DNA of 64,000 nt from Marinibacterium sp050389775 (GCF_050389775.1 NZ_CP177144.1:2232001-2296000), one strand, 5' to 3'; shown: positions 17,539-27,513, counted from the stretch's first letter. The notes: generated by a model from the letters alone, not told the origin. Program-made: numbers and translations.

Positions 17539-18120
17539 ATGAACGAGATTTCGCCGGACACGAAACAGCAGACCATCCTCCAGGCGGCGATGACGGCCTT
17601 TGCCAGCTATGGGTTTCGCAAGACCTCGATGGATGACATCGCCCGCGGGGCAAACATGTCGCGACCCGCGCTCTACACGCATTTCCGCAACAAGAAGGCG
17701 ATCCTGCGGTCGCTGGTCGAGATGCATTACGACGAGGCGGCCAGCCAGGTGGGCCAGGCGTTGCGCAGCGAAGGGTCGGTGTCGATGCGCCTGCACCGGG
17801 CCTTTGTGGCCCAGGCCGGACGGATGGCCGATATGCTGCTGTCGTCGCCCCACGGGATGGAACTGCTGGAAACGGGCACCGGCGCGGCGCTGGACCTGGT
17901 CGAGGCCGGCGAAGCGCGCCTGCGCGATGTCTATGCCGATTGGCTGGCCGAAGAGATGGCCGCCGGGCGGATCGACCTGCGCAAGTCGCCGCATCACGTG
18001 GCGGCCACGCTGACCTCGGCGCTCAAGGGGCTTAAGAAGCCGGGCACCGAGTTGCAGGATTACCTGAGCGCATTGGAAACCCTGGCCGTGCTGGTCGGGC
18101 AGGGGCTGGCGATCCGCTGA
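17539..18120 (+). CDS. TetR/AcrR family transcriptional regulator
   Basis: This 193-aa protein has an N-terminal TetR helix-turn-helix (AAMTAFASYGFRKTSMDDIA then ANMSRPALYTHFRNKKAI) and a helical ligand-binding domain. The ATG at 17539 is chosen over an upstream in-frame start at 17488 because the upstream part lacks helix 1 features and would sit inside the operator cluster. It is divergent from the iorAB pair and so probably represses it, releasing in response to the substrate or a related aromatic or aldehyde. Its end is 15 bp from the convergent kynureninase stop. Confidence 0.9.
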   Translation: MNEISPDTKQQTILQAAMTAFASYGFRKTSMDDIARGANMSRPALYTHFRNKKAILRSLVEMHYDEAASQVGQALRSEGSVSMRLHRAFVAQAGRMADMLLSSPHGMELLETGTGAALDLVEAGEARLRDVYADWLAEEMAAGRIDLRKSPHHVAATLTSALKGLKKPGTELQDYLSALETLAVLVGQGLAIR

Positions 18121-18135
18121 GCGGCTCGCCCTTGG

Positions 18136-19329
18136 TCAGGTCACACCGGCGCGGGTGCGGAATTTCGGGTTGTCCCACAGGCGCTTGTCCATGACATCGG
18201 CCAGCCGCTCGACGGCCTGTTCGATATCGTCCATGTCGGTGTAAAGCGGCGTAATGCCAAAGCGCATGATGTCCGGCGCCCGGAAATCGCCGACCACGCC
18301 CGCCGCGATCAGCGCCTGCATCGCCGCATAGCCTTCGTCGAAGCGAAACGACACCTGCGCCCCGCGGCGATGCGGATCGCGCGGGCTGGCCAGTTGCAAC
18401 TGGGGGCAGCGGGCCTCCACCCCGGCAATAAACGCCTCGGACAGGGCGATGGACCGGGCGCGCAGGGCCTGCATGTCGACCTGGTCCCAGATGTCCAGTG
18501 ACGCGTCGAGGGCGGCCATCTGCAGGATCGGCGGCGTGCCCACGCGCATCCGGGCAATCGCTGGCGCGGGGCGATAATCGGGATCAAAGGCAAAGGGCTC
18601 GGCATGGCCCAGCCAGCCGGACAGGGCCGGGCGGGCCGCATCGGCAAGCGCTGGTGCGACATAGATGAAGGCCGGGCCGCCGGGGCCGGAATTGAGAAAC
18701 TTGTAGGTGCAGCCCACGGCAAAATCCGCCCCCGCACCCCCCAGGTCGATCGGCAGGGCGCCGGCGGAATGGGCCAGGTCCCAGATCACCAGGGCCCCGA
18801 CAGAATGTGCTTTTTCTGTCAGAACGTCCATGTCGTGCATCCGCCCGGTGCGGTAATCCACCTGGGTCAGCATCAGCACGGCCACCTCTTCGGTCAGCGC
18901 GGCCTCGATCTCTTCGGGCGGGACACAGCGCAGGCTGTGGCCGCGATCCAGCGAACCGAGCAGCCCCTGCGCCATGTAGAGATCGCTGGGAAAATTGCCG
19001 GTGTCCGACAAGACCACCTTGCGGTCGGGCCGCAGATCCAGCGCCGCGGCCAGCGCCTGGTAGACCTTGATCGACAGGGTGTCGCCCAGGACAACCTGGC
19101 CGGGGCCTGCGCCGATCAGCCGGCCGATCCGGTCGCCCAGCCGCGCGGGCTGGTCCATCCACCCGGCCCGGTTCCAGGCGGTGATCAGCATCTCGCCCCA
19201 TTCGTCCTGCATGCATTGCGCGACCCGCGCGCCGGCCGCACGGGGCAGGGGGCCGAGCGAATTGCCGTCGAGATAGATCATGCCCTCGGGCAGGGAAAAC
19301 AGCGCCTTTGTCGCTGCGAAATCGGTCAT
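18136..19329 (-). CDS. kynU: Kynureninase
   Basis: This 397-aa PLP enzyme cleaves kynurenine to anthranilate and alanine in tryptophan breakdown. Supporting segments are MIYLDGNSLGPLP near the start, AWNRAGW, VIWDLAHSAGALP with the PLP Asp, and GCTYKFLNSGPGGPAF with the Schiff-base lysine K210. The ATG at 19329 follows AGGAG; a longer frame to 19509 is not protein-like. Tryptophan 2,3-dioxygenase and kynurenine formamidase genes are not adjacent. It is divergent from pntA across 252 bp. Confidence 0.95.
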   Translation of the reverse strand: MTDFAATKALFSLPEGMIYLDGNSLGPLPRAAGARVAQCMQDEWGEMLITAWNRAGWMDQPARLGDRIGRLIGAGPGQVVLGDTLSIKVYQALAAALDLRPDRKVVLSDTGNFPSDLYMAQGLLGSLDRGHSLRCVPPEEIEAALTEEVAVLMLTQVDYRTGRMHDMDVLTEKAHSVGALVIWDLAHSAGALPIDLGGAGADFAVGCTYKFLNSGPGGPAFIYVAPALADAARPALSGWLGHAEPFAFDPDYRPAPAIARMRVGTPPILQMAALDASLDIWDQVDMQALRARSIALSEAFIAGVEARCPQLQLASPRDPHRRGAQVSFRFDEGYAAMQALIAAGVVGDFRAPDIMRFGITPLYTDMDDIEQAVERLADVMDKRLWDNPKFRTRAGVT

Positions 19330-19581
19330 TGAGGCGCTCCTGGCGGTGGCTGCGAATTGGACGGGACCGGCGGCCGGGGGCCGGGCCGGGCGGTGGCGAA
19401 TGTCCGGCGGAAAGAGGGTGGGAATGCCTCCATCTGCCCTTAAAACAATCAGGATGGCCACCGTTGTGTGTGACAGTTTCGTATAGGAACCAAAGGCGCG
19501 CTTGCGCAACTATCTTGCGCGGGTTACCAGACGGAATTGCGCGCCAATGCAATCAAGACGGACCGCAGAGGGGGACCACGA

Positions 19582-21153
19582 GTGAAAATCGGCACACCAA
19601 AGGAAGTGTTCGAGGGCGAGGCCCGGGTGGCCATGACGCCCGACAGCGCCCGGCAATTGCAAAAGCTGGGGCATGAGTGCCTGATCGAAAGCGGCGCAGG
19701 CGTGTTGGCAGGATTCTCGGACGCGGCCTATGAAGAGGCCGGCGTCGAGGTGATCAAGACGGCGGCGCAGCTGTTCAAGGCCGCCGACATCATCGCCAAG
19801 GTGCGCCCGCCCAGCGAGACCGAGATCAAGCGGCTGGGGCCGTCGAAGACGCTCATTTCGTTCTTCTACCCGGCATCGAATGAAGAGTTGATGAACCTGG
19901 CCGCCGAAAAGGGCGCCTCGGTCATCGCGATGGACATGGTGCCCCGGATCAGCCGGGCCCAGAAGATGGACGCGCTGTCGTCCATGGCCAATATCGCCGG
20001 CTACCGCGCGGTGATCGAGGCCGGCAACAATTTCGGCCGGTTCTTCACCGGCCAGGTGACGGCGGCGGGCAAGGTGCCCCCGGCCAAGGTGCTGATCGTC
20101 GGCGCCGGTGTGGCCGGGCTGGCGGCCATCGGCACGTCGACCTCGCTGGGCGCGATCACCTATGCCTTCGACGTGCGGCCCGAAGTGGCCGAGCAGATCG
20201 AATCCATGGGCGCCGAATTCGTCTACCTGGAATTCGACGAGGAACAGACCGACGGCGCGGCGACGGGCGGCTATGCGGCCCCGTCCAGCCCCGAGTTCCG
20301 AGAGGCCCAGCTGGCCAAGTTTCGCGAGCTGGCACCCGATATCGACATTGTCATCACCACCGCGCTGATCCCGAACCGGGCGGCGCCGGTGCTGTGGACC
20401 AAGGACATGGTCGAGATGATGAAGCCCGGGTCGGTGATCGTCGACCTGGCCGCCGAGCGCGGCGGCAATTGCGAGCTGACCCAGCCCGACGAGAAGATCG
20501 TCACCGACAACGGCGTGACGATCATCGGCTACACCGACTTCCCCAGCCGGATGGCGACGCAGAGCTCGACGCTTTACGCGACCAACATCCGCCACATGAT
20601 GACCGACCTGACGCCTGAAAAGGACGGGGTGGTCAATCACAACATGGAAGACGACGTGATCCGCGGGGCGACGATCACGCATGAGAAGGAAGTGACCTTC
20701 CCGCCGCCGCCGCCCAAGGTGGCGGCCATCGCGGCCAAGCCGAAGGAAAAGGTGAAGGAGCTGACGCCGGAAGAGAAGCGCGCAGCGGAAGCGGCGGCCT
20801 TCAAGGCGCAGACCAAGAGCCAGGTGACCCTGATCGCCGTCGGCGCGGCGCTGCTGCTGCTGCTGGGCCTGGTGGCCCCGGCGAGCTTCATGCAGCATTT
20901 CATCGTCTTCGTGCTGGCCGTCTTCGTGGGCTTCCAGGTGATCTGGAACGTGGCGCATTCGCTGCACACGCCCCTGATGGCCGTGACCAACGCGATCTCG
21001 TCGATCATCATCCTGGGCGCGCTGATGCAGATCGGTTCGACCGGCGGATGGGTCATCCTGCTGGCCGCGCTGTCGGTCTTCATGGCCGGGATCAACATCT
21101 TCGGCGGCTTCCTCGTCACGCGGCGCATGCTCGCCATGTTCCAGAAATCCTAA
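19582..21153 (+). CDS. pntA: NAD(P) transhydrogenase subunit alpha
   Basis: This 523-aa subunit of the proton-translocating transhydrogenase binds NAD(H) through its first domain. The N-terminal [19 protein letters not shown] and the Rossmann GAGVAG at 174-179 are diagnostic. About residues 410-515 carry four membrane helices after a Lys/Glu-rich linker. It is therefore the fused E. coli-like two-gene form and not the split PntAA/PntAB form. The start is a GTG at 19582 with a GAGGGGGA site; no ATG fits. pntB follows after 15 bp. The pair exchanges hydride between NADH and NADP+ at the expense of proton motive force. Confidence 0.97.
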   Translation: MKIGTPKEVFEGEARVAMTPDSARQLQKLGHECLIESGAGVLAGFSDAAYEEAGVEVIKTAAQLFKAADIIAKVRPPSETEIKRLGPSKTLISFFYPASNEELMNLAAEKGASVIAMDMVPRISRAQKMDALSSMANIAGYRAVIEAGNNFGRFFTGQVTAAGKVPPAKVLIVGAGVAGLAAIGTSTSLGAITYAFDVRPEVAEQIESMGAEFVYLEFDEEQTDGAATGGYAAPSSPEFREAQLAKFRELAPDIDIVITTALIPNRAAPVLWTKDMVEMMKPGSVIVDLAAERGGNCELTQPDEKIVTDNGVTIIGYTDFPSRMATQSSTLYATNIRHMMTDLTPEKDGVVNHNMEDDVIRGATITHEKEVTFPPPPPKVAAIAAKPKEKVKELTPEEKRAAEAAAFKAQTKSQVTLIAVGAALLLLLGLVAPASFMQHFIVFVLAVFVGFQVIWNVAHSLHTPLMAVTNAISSIIILGALMQIGSTGGWVILLAALSVFMAGINIFGGFLVTRRMLAMFQKS

Positions 21154-21168
21154 GGGGGGAGCGGAGCA

Positions 21169-22602
21169 ATGGAATTCGGATTCACAACGGCGGCCTACGT
21201 GGTCGCGGCCGTTCTCTTCATCCTGAGCTTGGGTGGCCTGTCGGGCCAAGAAAGCGCCAAGCGGGCCGTCTGGTACGGCATCGCCGGCATGGCGCTGGCG
21301 ATCTTCGCCACGCTGATCGGCCCCGGCTCGGGCCTGTGGTGGCTGTCGATCCTGCTGATCGCGGGCGGCGGCATCATCGGGTTCATCGTGGCCAAGCGGG
21401 TGCAGATGACGGAAATGCCCCAGCTGGTCGCGGCGATGCATTCGCTGGTCGGCCTGGCGGCGGTCTTTGTCGGCTACAACGCCCATATCGAGCTGGGCCA
21501 CGTGCTGACGCTGGATGACGAGGCCAAGAAGGCGCTGGACGGTTTCGCAGCCGTTCTGGCCAAGAAGGACGGCGTCGAGCAGGGCATCCTGCGGGTCGAG
21601 GTCTTCCTGGGCGTCTTCATCGGGGCCGTGACCTTTACCGGGTCGGTCATCGCCTTCGGCAAGCTGGCCGGCAAGGTGACCTCGGCGGCCAAGAAGCTGC
21701 CCGGCGGGCACATGCTGAACGCAACCGCGGCGGGCCTGTCGCTGCTGCTGCTGTTCATCTACCTCGCGGGCGGCGGTATGTGGGCGCTGGTGCTGATGAC
21801 GCTGCTGGCCTTCTTCATCGGGTACCACCTGATCATGGGCATCGGCGGCGCCGACATGCCGGTGGTGGTGTCGATGCTGAACAGCTACTCGGGCTGGGCC
21901 GCGGCGGCGATCGGCTTCTCGCTGGGCAATGACCTGCTGATCGTAGTCGGCGCGCTGGTCGGTTCGTCCGGTGCGATCCTGTCCTACATCATGTGCAAGG
22001 CGATGAACCGGTCCTTCGTGTCGGTCATCCTGGGCGGTTTCGGCGAAACCGGCGGGCCGCAGATGGAAGTCGAAGGCGAGATGATCGAGATCCCGGTCGA
22101 CGGCGTGGCTTCGGCCCTGAACGAGGCCGACAGCGTGATCATCATCCCCGGCTACGGCATGGCCGTGGCACAGGCACAATCGGCGGTCAGCGACCTGACC
22201 AAGAAGCTGCGGGCCCAGGGCAAGGAGGTACGCTTTGCCATCCACCCCGTGGCGGGCCGTCTGCCGGGGCACATGAACGTGCTGCTGGCCGAGGCCAAGG
22301 TGCCTTATGACATCGTGCTGGAGATGGAGGAGATCAACGACGATTTCCCCGAGACGGACGTGTCCATCGTGATCGGGTCGAACGACATCGTGAACCCCGC
22401 CGCACAGGACGATCCGAACTCGCCCATCGCCGGGATGCCGGTGCTGGAGTGCTGGAAGTCCAAGCAGGTCTTCGTGATGAAGCGCGGCAAGGGCACCGGC
22501 TATTCGGGCATCGAGAACCCGCTGTTCTTCAAGGACAACACGCGGATGTTCTACGGCGATGCCAAGGCCTCGCTGGACAAGCTGCTGCCGATGATCGACT
22601 GA
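21169..22602 (+). CDS. pntB: NAD(P) transhydrogenase subunit beta
   Basis: This 477-aa protein begins with about 180-240 residues of membrane helices and ends with the NADP(H)-binding domain III. The latter includes [33 protein letters not shown], and [19 protein letters not shown]. Length is standard. It lies 15 bp after pntA with a GGGGGAG-type site and is followed by a strong terminator hairpin, so pntAB form a self-contained operon. Confidence 0.97.
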   Translation: MEFGFTTAAYVVAAVLFILSLGGLSGQESAKRAVWYGIAGMALAIFATLIGPGSGLWWLSILLIAGGGIIGFIVAKRVQMTEMPQLVAAMHSLVGLAAVFVGYNAHIELGHVLTLDDEAKKALDGFAAVLAKKDGVEQGILRVEVFLGVFIGAVTFTGSVIAFGKLAGKVTSAAKKLPGGHMLNATAAGLSLLLLFIYLAGGGMWALVLMTLLAFFIGYHLIMGIGGADMPVVVSMLNSYSGWAAAAIGFSLGNDLLIVVGALVGSSGAILSYIMCKAMNRSFVSVILGGFGETGGPQMEVEGEMIEIPVDGVASALNEADSVIIIPGYGMAVAQAQSAVSDLTKKLRAQGKEVRFAIHPVAGRLPGHMNVLLAEAKVPYDIVLEMEEINDDFPETDVSIVIGSNDIVNPAAQDDPNSPIAGMPVLECWKSKQVFVMKRGKGTGYSGIENPLFFKDNTRMFYGDAKASLDKLLPMID

Positions 22603-22623
22603 TCCCGTCTGGCAATGATGTCG

Positions 22624-22653
22624 AAAGGGCGCCCTTCGCGGGGCGCCCTTTTT
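22624..22653 (+). terminator. Rho-independent terminator of pntAB
   Basis: The stem AAAGGGCGCCC / GGGCGCCCTTT encloses the loop TTCGCG and is followed by a run of five T residues, 22 bp past the pntB stop. This is a textbook intrinsic terminator. Confidence 0.93.
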
Positions 22654-22811
22654 CGTGGCCGGGGCGGGGGCTTGTCCGCCCTGGCAGGCGGCCGCGCGGC
22701 GCCGGTGTATACGATGGTATTCCCGTAACGCGATGAAATGGCGCGATTTTTTCGGTCTCTCCCCGGATGGCTTGCTGCTATCATGGCGCGAAAGACCCCA
22801 GGAGAGGCCGG

Positions 22812-24092
22812 ATGCCGCCCATCGAAGACCACCCGCTGCGCTACGCGCTTGCCAACGAGCTGCACGCGCGGCCCTTTCCCAGCCTGACCTCGCCGGCCAT
22901 GGCCGTCTTCCTGGCCATCAAGCAGCCGTCGGACGCGGTGGCGCGCGACCGGGGTGACGACCTGGCCCACCTGACGCGGCTGCTGGACCGCCACGGGGCG
23001 GCGCATCCCCAGCCGGGCGCCACGCATTACTCGGCGCGGATCGGCCGGTACTGGCTGAAATGGGAACAGCATACCGAATTCGTGACCTACACGGCCTTTT
23101 GCGACGGGGCCGGCGACCGGCCATTCGATCCGGCGGAATTCGAGGTCTTTCCCGATGACTGGCTGTCGGCCGCGCCGGGCCAGCGGTTGACCTCGGCGCT
23201 GGTCCGCATCGGGGCCAGCCCGGGCGCTGACGAGATCATCCGCCTGCTTGATGCCTGGTTCGTGCCGGAAAGCACGGTGGTCAGCCAGGTGCTGGACGGC
23301 ACGGCGACGGTGGCCAGCGATTTCCGTATCGACCCGGCCGGCCACATGCGGCTGGCGGTCTTTACCGGGGGCGAGGCCGGGCCGCGCCGGGTCGGGCGTA
23401 CGGTGCAGCGGCTGCTGGAGATCGAGACCTACAAGACCATGGCCTTGCTGGGTTTCACCCGGGCGCGGGCGCTGACGGGCCGGGTGGGCGAGCTGGACAC
23501 GCGGCTGACCGAGGTGATGATCGAGATGACCGAAGAGGCCAAGCCGGCGGACCAGATCCTGCCGGACCTGCTGGCGATCTCGTCCGAGCTGGAGACCATG
23601 GCCGCGCGGGCGGCCTTTCGCTTTGGGGCCACGGGGGCCTATCGGGCGATCGTGGGCGAACGGATCGACGCGCTGCGCGAGCTGCGGTTTCACGGGCGGC
23701 CGACCTTCGGGGAATTCATGGTGCGCCGGTTCGACCCGGCCATGCGCACGGTGGCCTCGACCGAGGCGCGGCTGAAGACCCTGTCGGACCGGGCGATCCG
23801 GGCCGGCGACCTGCTGCGCACGCGGGTCGACGTGGAACGGTCGGCCCAGAACCAGGCACTGCTGGAAAGCATGGACCGGCGGGCCGACATGCAGCTGCGC
23901 CTGCAACACACGGTCGAAGGGCTGTCGGTCGTGGCGATCAGCTATTACGCCGTCTCGCTGGTGGGCTACCTGATCTACCCGCTGACCGGCCTGACCGGGC
24001 TGAGCAAGCCCGAGCTGACGGCCATCGTGACGCTGCCGGTGGTGCTGGCGGTGTGGCTGGGCCTGCGGAAGATTCGCAATTCGCTGCACTAG
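22812..24092 (+). CDS. DUF3422 family membrane-anchored protein
   Basis: This 426-aa protein matches the DUF3422 pattern common in alphaproteobacteria. The N-terminal ANELHARPFPSL is characteristic, there is a long soluble helical middle, and two hydrophobic helices lie at the C-terminus (VVAISYYAVSLVGYLIYPL and LTAIVTLPVVLAVWLGL). It is probably a tail-anchored inner-membrane protein with most of its mass in the cytoplasm. The start ATG at 22812 follows AGGAG. Function is unknown. It stands alone between the pntB terminator and a possible terminator at 24153. Confidence 0.88.
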   Translation: MPPIEDHPLRYALANELHARPFPSLTSPAMAVFLAIKQPSDAVARDRGDDLAHLTRLLDRHGAAHPQPGATHYSARIGRYWLKWEQHTEFVTYTAFCDGAGDRPFDPAEFEVFPDDWLSAAPGQRLTSALVRIGASPGADEIIRLLDAWFVPESTVVSQVLDGTATVASDFRIDPAGHMRLAVFTGGEAGPRRVGRTVQRLLEIETYKTMALLGFTRARALTGRVGELDTRLTEVMIEMTEEAKPADQILPDLLAISSELETMAARAAFRFGATGAYRAIVGERIDALRELRFHGRPTFGEFMVRRFDPAMRTVASTEARLKTLSDRAIRAGDLLRTRVDVERSAQNQALLESMDRRADMQLRLQHTVEGLSVVAISYYAVSLVGYLIYPLTGLTGLSKPELTAIVTLPVVLAVWLGLRKIRNSLH

Positions 24093-24609
24093 GGGCAGGG
24101 CCGGCGTGGCGAAACGGCTGCCTTTATTCGCAAAAAGTGAAAAGAAAGCGTCAAAAACCGCCTTGGGATGTAGAAAAACGGTTTTTGTGTGAAGCAGTTT
24201 ATATAGCTGTCGTGTTTTCCGGGCTATAGTCGTTGCATGGCCCGGGGATTGCCGGACCTGTTAACGATTTTGAGAACCTAACCTCTGTTGACCATGTTTT
24301 TTAGTGCACGTTGTGTGCAGGCCGTTCCGGTTTCGCGGCAAATCCCGGATTTCCCCGGGCCTGACATTGCAAACTTTCGCAAGGCGCAGGTGATCCATTT
24401 CGGGTCACCTGTGTTTTGCGTTTTTGATTGTTCGGGCTACGGTGGTCCCGAGCGGGCGAAGTTGGTCCCGAAATCGTCCAATTCCCGGATGCGCCCATTC
24501 CGGGATCTTTCCATCTCCGAAACCGGCCAGCGGATCAATTGCCCCATGGCCGGATGACTGCCGAAAGATTGTTTCCCGATTGCCCATCGATTGTTGAAGG
24601 AGTTTAACG
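24093..24609. other. 517-bp spacer, relatively AT-rich, before the orphan helical gene
   Basis: No gene is supported here. The stretch is visibly lower in GC than its surroundings. It contains a possible terminator (24153-24186), TATAGT-like and TTATAT words near 24200-24228, an inverted repeat CAGGTGA-N11-TCACCTG at 24387-24411 followed by T-rich sequence, and two copies of GGTCCCGA near 24443 and 24465. A long structured 5' leader for the next gene, or a decayed acquired segment, would both fit. Confidence 0.55.
24153..24186 (+). terminator. Possible terminator after DUF3422 gene
   Basis: AAAAACCG and CGGTTTTT form an 8-bp stem with an 18-nt loop; the right arm ends in a T-run. The long loop makes it weaker than a standard terminator. 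Confidence 0.45.
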
Positions 24610-25344
24610 ATGAACTGGATTGCCGCGCTGGATGCGTTTTTCAAGGCCAAGGATGTTTATGGCAAGCTGGCCGAGGTCAAGAAGCTCAACGATTACGCCA
24701 AGAAGGTCAGTTCAAAGAAATCCCTGGATTGGGACGATCTGAAATACTTCAAGAACCCGGTGATGGAAAAGGCGTTGAAGAACGCCAAGTCGGCGGTTGC
24801 GGCGGCGGATGCGGCTCTGAAGGTCAAGGTGGACTGGCCCGACAGCGGCTCGCTGGCGAAATTCGCGGCGGCGCTCAAGGCGGCCGGGCAATATGGCCAT
24901 GACAGCCCGCAGGCCAAGAAGGCCGTCGAGGCCTATCGCAAGTGCCTGGTGGATTACGACAAGGTGCTGACCGGGCTGGTCAAGGACATGACCACGCGGC
25001 AGAAACAGCTGAAGGACAACCTGAAGCTGGCCAAGATGCTCGAAGAATACGGCCGCACGCTGCACGATGCCTTCATGACCTGCGCCAAGATCCCGATGGG
25101 CTTTTCCACCGCGCCGCAGGCCGAGTTCTTTTCGCTGTCGCAGGATGCCCAGAACTTTGCCGGCCACATGAATTCGCTGGCGTCGCGGACGCAGAAGCTG
25201 ATTGACCGGAATGCCAAGGCGATGACCGAGGGCAACCAGCTGATCAAGGACAACAAGGCCTGGATCGACTGGGCGTCGAAGGATGCGACCGCCGGGCCGG
25301 ATACGTTGAAGAAGAACGAGAAGGCCACCAAGCCCAGGAAGTAG
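24610..25344 (+). CDS. Orphan helical hypothetical protein, 244 aa
   Basis: I do not recognise a family. The 244-aa protein is Lys/Ala-rich and predicted almost entirely helical, with long amphipathic heptad-like segments (AALDAFFKAKDVYGKLAEV, LVKDMTTRQKQLKDNLKL) that suggest coiled coil or a helical bundle. It has two Cys residues, no signal peptide and no membrane segment, and ends in a basic KATKPRK tail. The ATG follows GAAGGAG at 24597-24603. It is a single-gene unit: a 517-bp AT-richer leader in front and a strong hairpin behind. The isolation and base composition hint at acquisition or special regulation; no function is assigned. Confidence 0.75.
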   Translation: MNWIAALDAFFKAKDVYGKLAEVKKLNDYAKKVSSKKSLDWDDLKYFKNPVMEKALKNAKSAVAAADAALKVKVDWPDSGSLAKFAAALKAAGQYGHDSPQAKKAVEAYRKCLVDYDKVLTGLVKDMTTRQKQLKDNLKLAKMLEEYGRTLHDAFMTCAKIPMGFSTAPQAEFFSLSQDAQNFAGHMNSLASRTQKLIDRNAKAMTEGNQLIKDNKAWIDWASKDATAGPDTLKKNEKATKPRK

Positions 25345-25358
25345 GGCGGGAATGAAAA

Positions 25359-25383
25359 GCCCCCGCCCGGGCGGGGCGGGGGC
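25359..25383. terminator. Strong GC hairpin between orphan gene and ABC permease
   Basis: GCCCCCGCCC and GGGCGGGGGC make a perfect 10-bp stem with a 5-nt loop, preceded by AAAA and followed by CGTTT. It lies between convergent genes and could terminate both. Confidence 0.75.
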
Positions 25384-25422
25384 CGTTTGTCGCGATGGAC
25401 GGGGGCCGGCGGTCGCGGGGGA

Positions 25423-26436
25423 TTACCGCCCGCGGATGCGCGGATCGAGCGCGTCGCGCAGCCCGTCGCCCATGTAGTTGACGCTGAGCACGGTGACCGA
25501 GATCAGCACCCCGGGCCAGATCGCCCGTTCGGGGAAAAAGGTCATCCGGTCGACGGCATCGTTCAGCAGGCGCCCCCAGGTCGGGAAATCCGGCGGAAAG
25601 CCGAAACCCAGGAAGGACAGGGCGCTTTCGGTGATGATCGCCGTGGCAATGCCCAGCGTGGCCGAGACCATGATCGGCGACAGCACGTTGGGCAGGATGT
25701 GGCGCACCACCATCTTGCTGTTGCGGGTGCCGATCGATTGGGCGGCCAGCACGAATTCGCGCTCCTTCAGGGCCAGGACGTCCCCCCGCACGATCCGCGC
25801 CGTCTGCATCCACGACGTCACGCCGACGATGAAGACGATCAGCACGAAGATCCCGCCTTCGACCCCAAAGGCGACCTTGAGCGGCTCGCGGAAGAGCAGC
25901 ACGGTGACCAGCAGCAGGGGCAGCAGGGGCAGGGCCAGGAACAGGTCGGTCACCCGCATCAGGGGCCCGTCGAGCTTGCGGAAATAGCCGGCCGTCACGC
26001 CGACGAAGGTGCCCAGCACCAGCGACAGCAGCATGGCCGCCAGCCCCACGGTGATTGACACCTGCCCGCCCTGCATCAGCCGGGCCAGGGTGTCGCGGCC
26101 GATGTTGTCGGTGCCCAGCGGATGGGCCCAGTCGGCCTTGGCATCGGCATCCCACAACAGCACGTAGGCCGGGCGCATGTCCTTGAGATTGAGGAACTCG
26201 CGGCCTGTCGGCACGTATTTGGCGTCCTGCGGATAGATGAACGGCCCGATGAAGACGACCAGCAGGATCGTCACGAAGACGACCAATCCGGCCAGCGCGC
26301 CGCGGTGGCGGCGGAACTGGTGCCAGACATCCACCCACTGGCTGCGCGGCGGCGCCGAGGGGATGGGATCGGTCAGGGGTTCGGTGACCACGGCCGAGGT
26401 CACGGCGGTGACGCGGCTTTCATTGGCCTCAGTCAT
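25423..26436 (-). CDS. Peptide-type ABC transporter permease (DppC/OppC-like)
   Basis: This 337-aa inner-membrane permease belongs to a dipeptide/oligopeptide-family importer. It has an N-terminal membrane helix after RRHRGALAGL, a periplasmic loop, and the DppC-type core ending in the EAA-like coupling segment (AAQSIGTRNSKMVVRHILPN). It ends with the family tail GDGLRDALDPRIRG. The start ATG at 26436 overlaps the preceding permease gene by 8 bp, so the two are translationally coupled. It acts with the DppB-like permease, the periplasmic binding protein and the double ATPase encoded across this locus. Confidence 0.93.
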   Translation of the reverse strand: MTEANESRVTAVTSAVVTEPLTDPIPSAPPRSQWVDVWHQFRRHRGALAGLVVFVTILLVVFIGPFIYPQDAKYVPTGREFLNLKDMRPAYVLLWDADAKADWAHPLGTDNIGRDTLARLMQGGQVSITVGLAAMLLSLVLGTFVGVTAGYFRKLDGPLMRVTDLFLALPLLPLLLVTVLLFREPLKVAFGVEGGIFVLIVFIVGVTSWMQTARIVRGDVLALKEREFVLAAQSIGTRNSKMVVRHILPNVLSPIMVSATLGIATAIITESALSFLGFGFPPDFPTWGRLLNDAVDRMTFFPERAIWPGVLISVTVLSVNYMGDGLRDALDPRIRGR

Positions 26437-27436
26437 AGCGGATCCTCGGGTCGAGCACGCCGTAGAGCACATCGGCGATCAGGTTGAAGAGCACGATCAG
26501 CACGGCGAAGATGAAGGTCAGGGTATGGACCATCGGCAGGTCGTTGGCCTCGATGGCGGTGATCAGCAGCTGGCCGATTCCGTTCACCTTGAACACCTGT
26601 TCGGTGATGATCGCCCCGCCGAAGATCGACGGCACGCCAAGCGCGATGACGGTGATCACCGGGATCATCGAATTGCGCAGGACGTGGATCATGACGACGG
26701 TGGCCTCGCTCAGGCCCTTGGCCCGGGCGGTGCGCACGTAATCCTGGTTCAGGTTGTCCAGCATCGACGCCCGCATGAACCGCGAGATCTGGGCCGTGGT
26801 CTGCAGGGCCAGCACCATCACGGGCATGACCATCTGCCTGACCTGCAGCCAGAAGGTTTCCCAGCTGTCGACCTTGAGCGTGGTGTCGTAGATCGACGGG
26901 AACCAGCCCAGCTGGACTGAAAAGATCACGATGACCAGCACGCCCGAAAAGAACGGCGGCACCGAGAATCCGACCATGGAAATGAACGTGCCGGCCTGGT
27001 CAAAGACCGAGTACTGCTTGTAGGCCGAATAGATCCCGATGGGCAGGGCGATCAGCACGCCGACCACATAGGCCAGGCCCACGACGGTCAGTGTCTGGGG
27101 CAGGCGCTGGACGACGATTTCCATGACCGGCGAGCGGGTCTGCCAGGAAATCACGCGCAGCTGGCCTTCGGCCCAGGACGTGCCGAACAGCGTGTCGACG
27201 AAGACCGCCGGTTCGATGACGAAGAACTGGTAGAGCCATTTGACGAAGCGGACGTGCATCGGCTGGCCCAGCCCCAGCGCCTCGCGCATCTTTTCCTTGA
27301 CCTCGGGCGGGACGGTCAGCGGCACCTGGGCCATCGGATCGCCTGGCGCGAGTTCGAGCAACATGAAGATGGCCAGGCTGATGAACAGCAGGGTCGGGAC
27401 GGCCACGACCAGTCTTCGGAGGGTGTATGTCAGCAT
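26429..27436 (-). CDS. Peptide-type ABC transporter permease (DppB/OppB-like)
   Basis: This 335-aa permease starts with the DppB-type MLTYTLRRLVVAVPTLLFIS and carries about six membrane helices. The EAA-like loop reads RTARAKGLSEATVVMIHVLRN and the C-terminal tail ends VLYGVLDPRIRYD, as in OppB/DppB proteins. Its stop lies inside the following permease gene. It follows the binding-protein gene by 89 bp with a hairpin between, an arrangement that usually gives more binding protein than permease. Confidence 0.94.
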   Translation of the reverse strand: MLTYTLRRLVVAVPTLLFISLAIFMLLELAPGDPMAQVPLTVPPEVKEKMREALGLGQPMHVRFVKWLYQFFVIEPAVFVDTLFGTSWAEGQLRVISWQTRSPVMEIVVQRLPQTLTVVGLAYVVGVLIALPIGIYSAYKQYSVFDQAGTFISMVGFSVPPFFSGVLVIVIFSVQLGWFPSIYDTTLKVDSWETFWLQVRQMVMPVMVLALQTTAQISRFMRASMLDNLNQDYVRTARAKGLSEATVVMIHVLRNSMIPVITVIALGVPSIFGGAIITEQVFKVNGIGQLLITAIEANDLPMVHTLTFIFAVLIVLFNLIADVLYGVLDPRIRYD

Positions 27437-27484
27437 TCTTCGGGGATGCCTTTTCCGATCGGTGCGTTGTCAGAAGATACAATT

Positions 27485-27513
27485 CGGCCGGCCCCCATGG
27501 TGAGAGCCGGCCG
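27485..27513 (-). terminator. Attenuating hairpin between binding protein and permeases
   Basis: CGGCCGGC and GCCGGCCG form an 8-bp stem with a 13-nt loop immediately after the binding-protein stop (on the minus strand). There is no T-run, so it more likely protects the upstream mRNA or partly attenuates than fully terminates. Confidence 0.55.

Noticed and set aside
19510..22272. 920-codon open frame opposite pntAB
   Set aside because: Composition is His/Gln/Arg-rich and has no motifs. It is the codon-bias shadow of the transhydrogenase genes, which are certain.
22551..24089. 512-codon open frame opposite the DUF3422 gene
   Set aside because: It is His/Gln/Arg-rich with no motif and runs across the pntB terminator; the DUF3422 protein on the plus strand is well supported.
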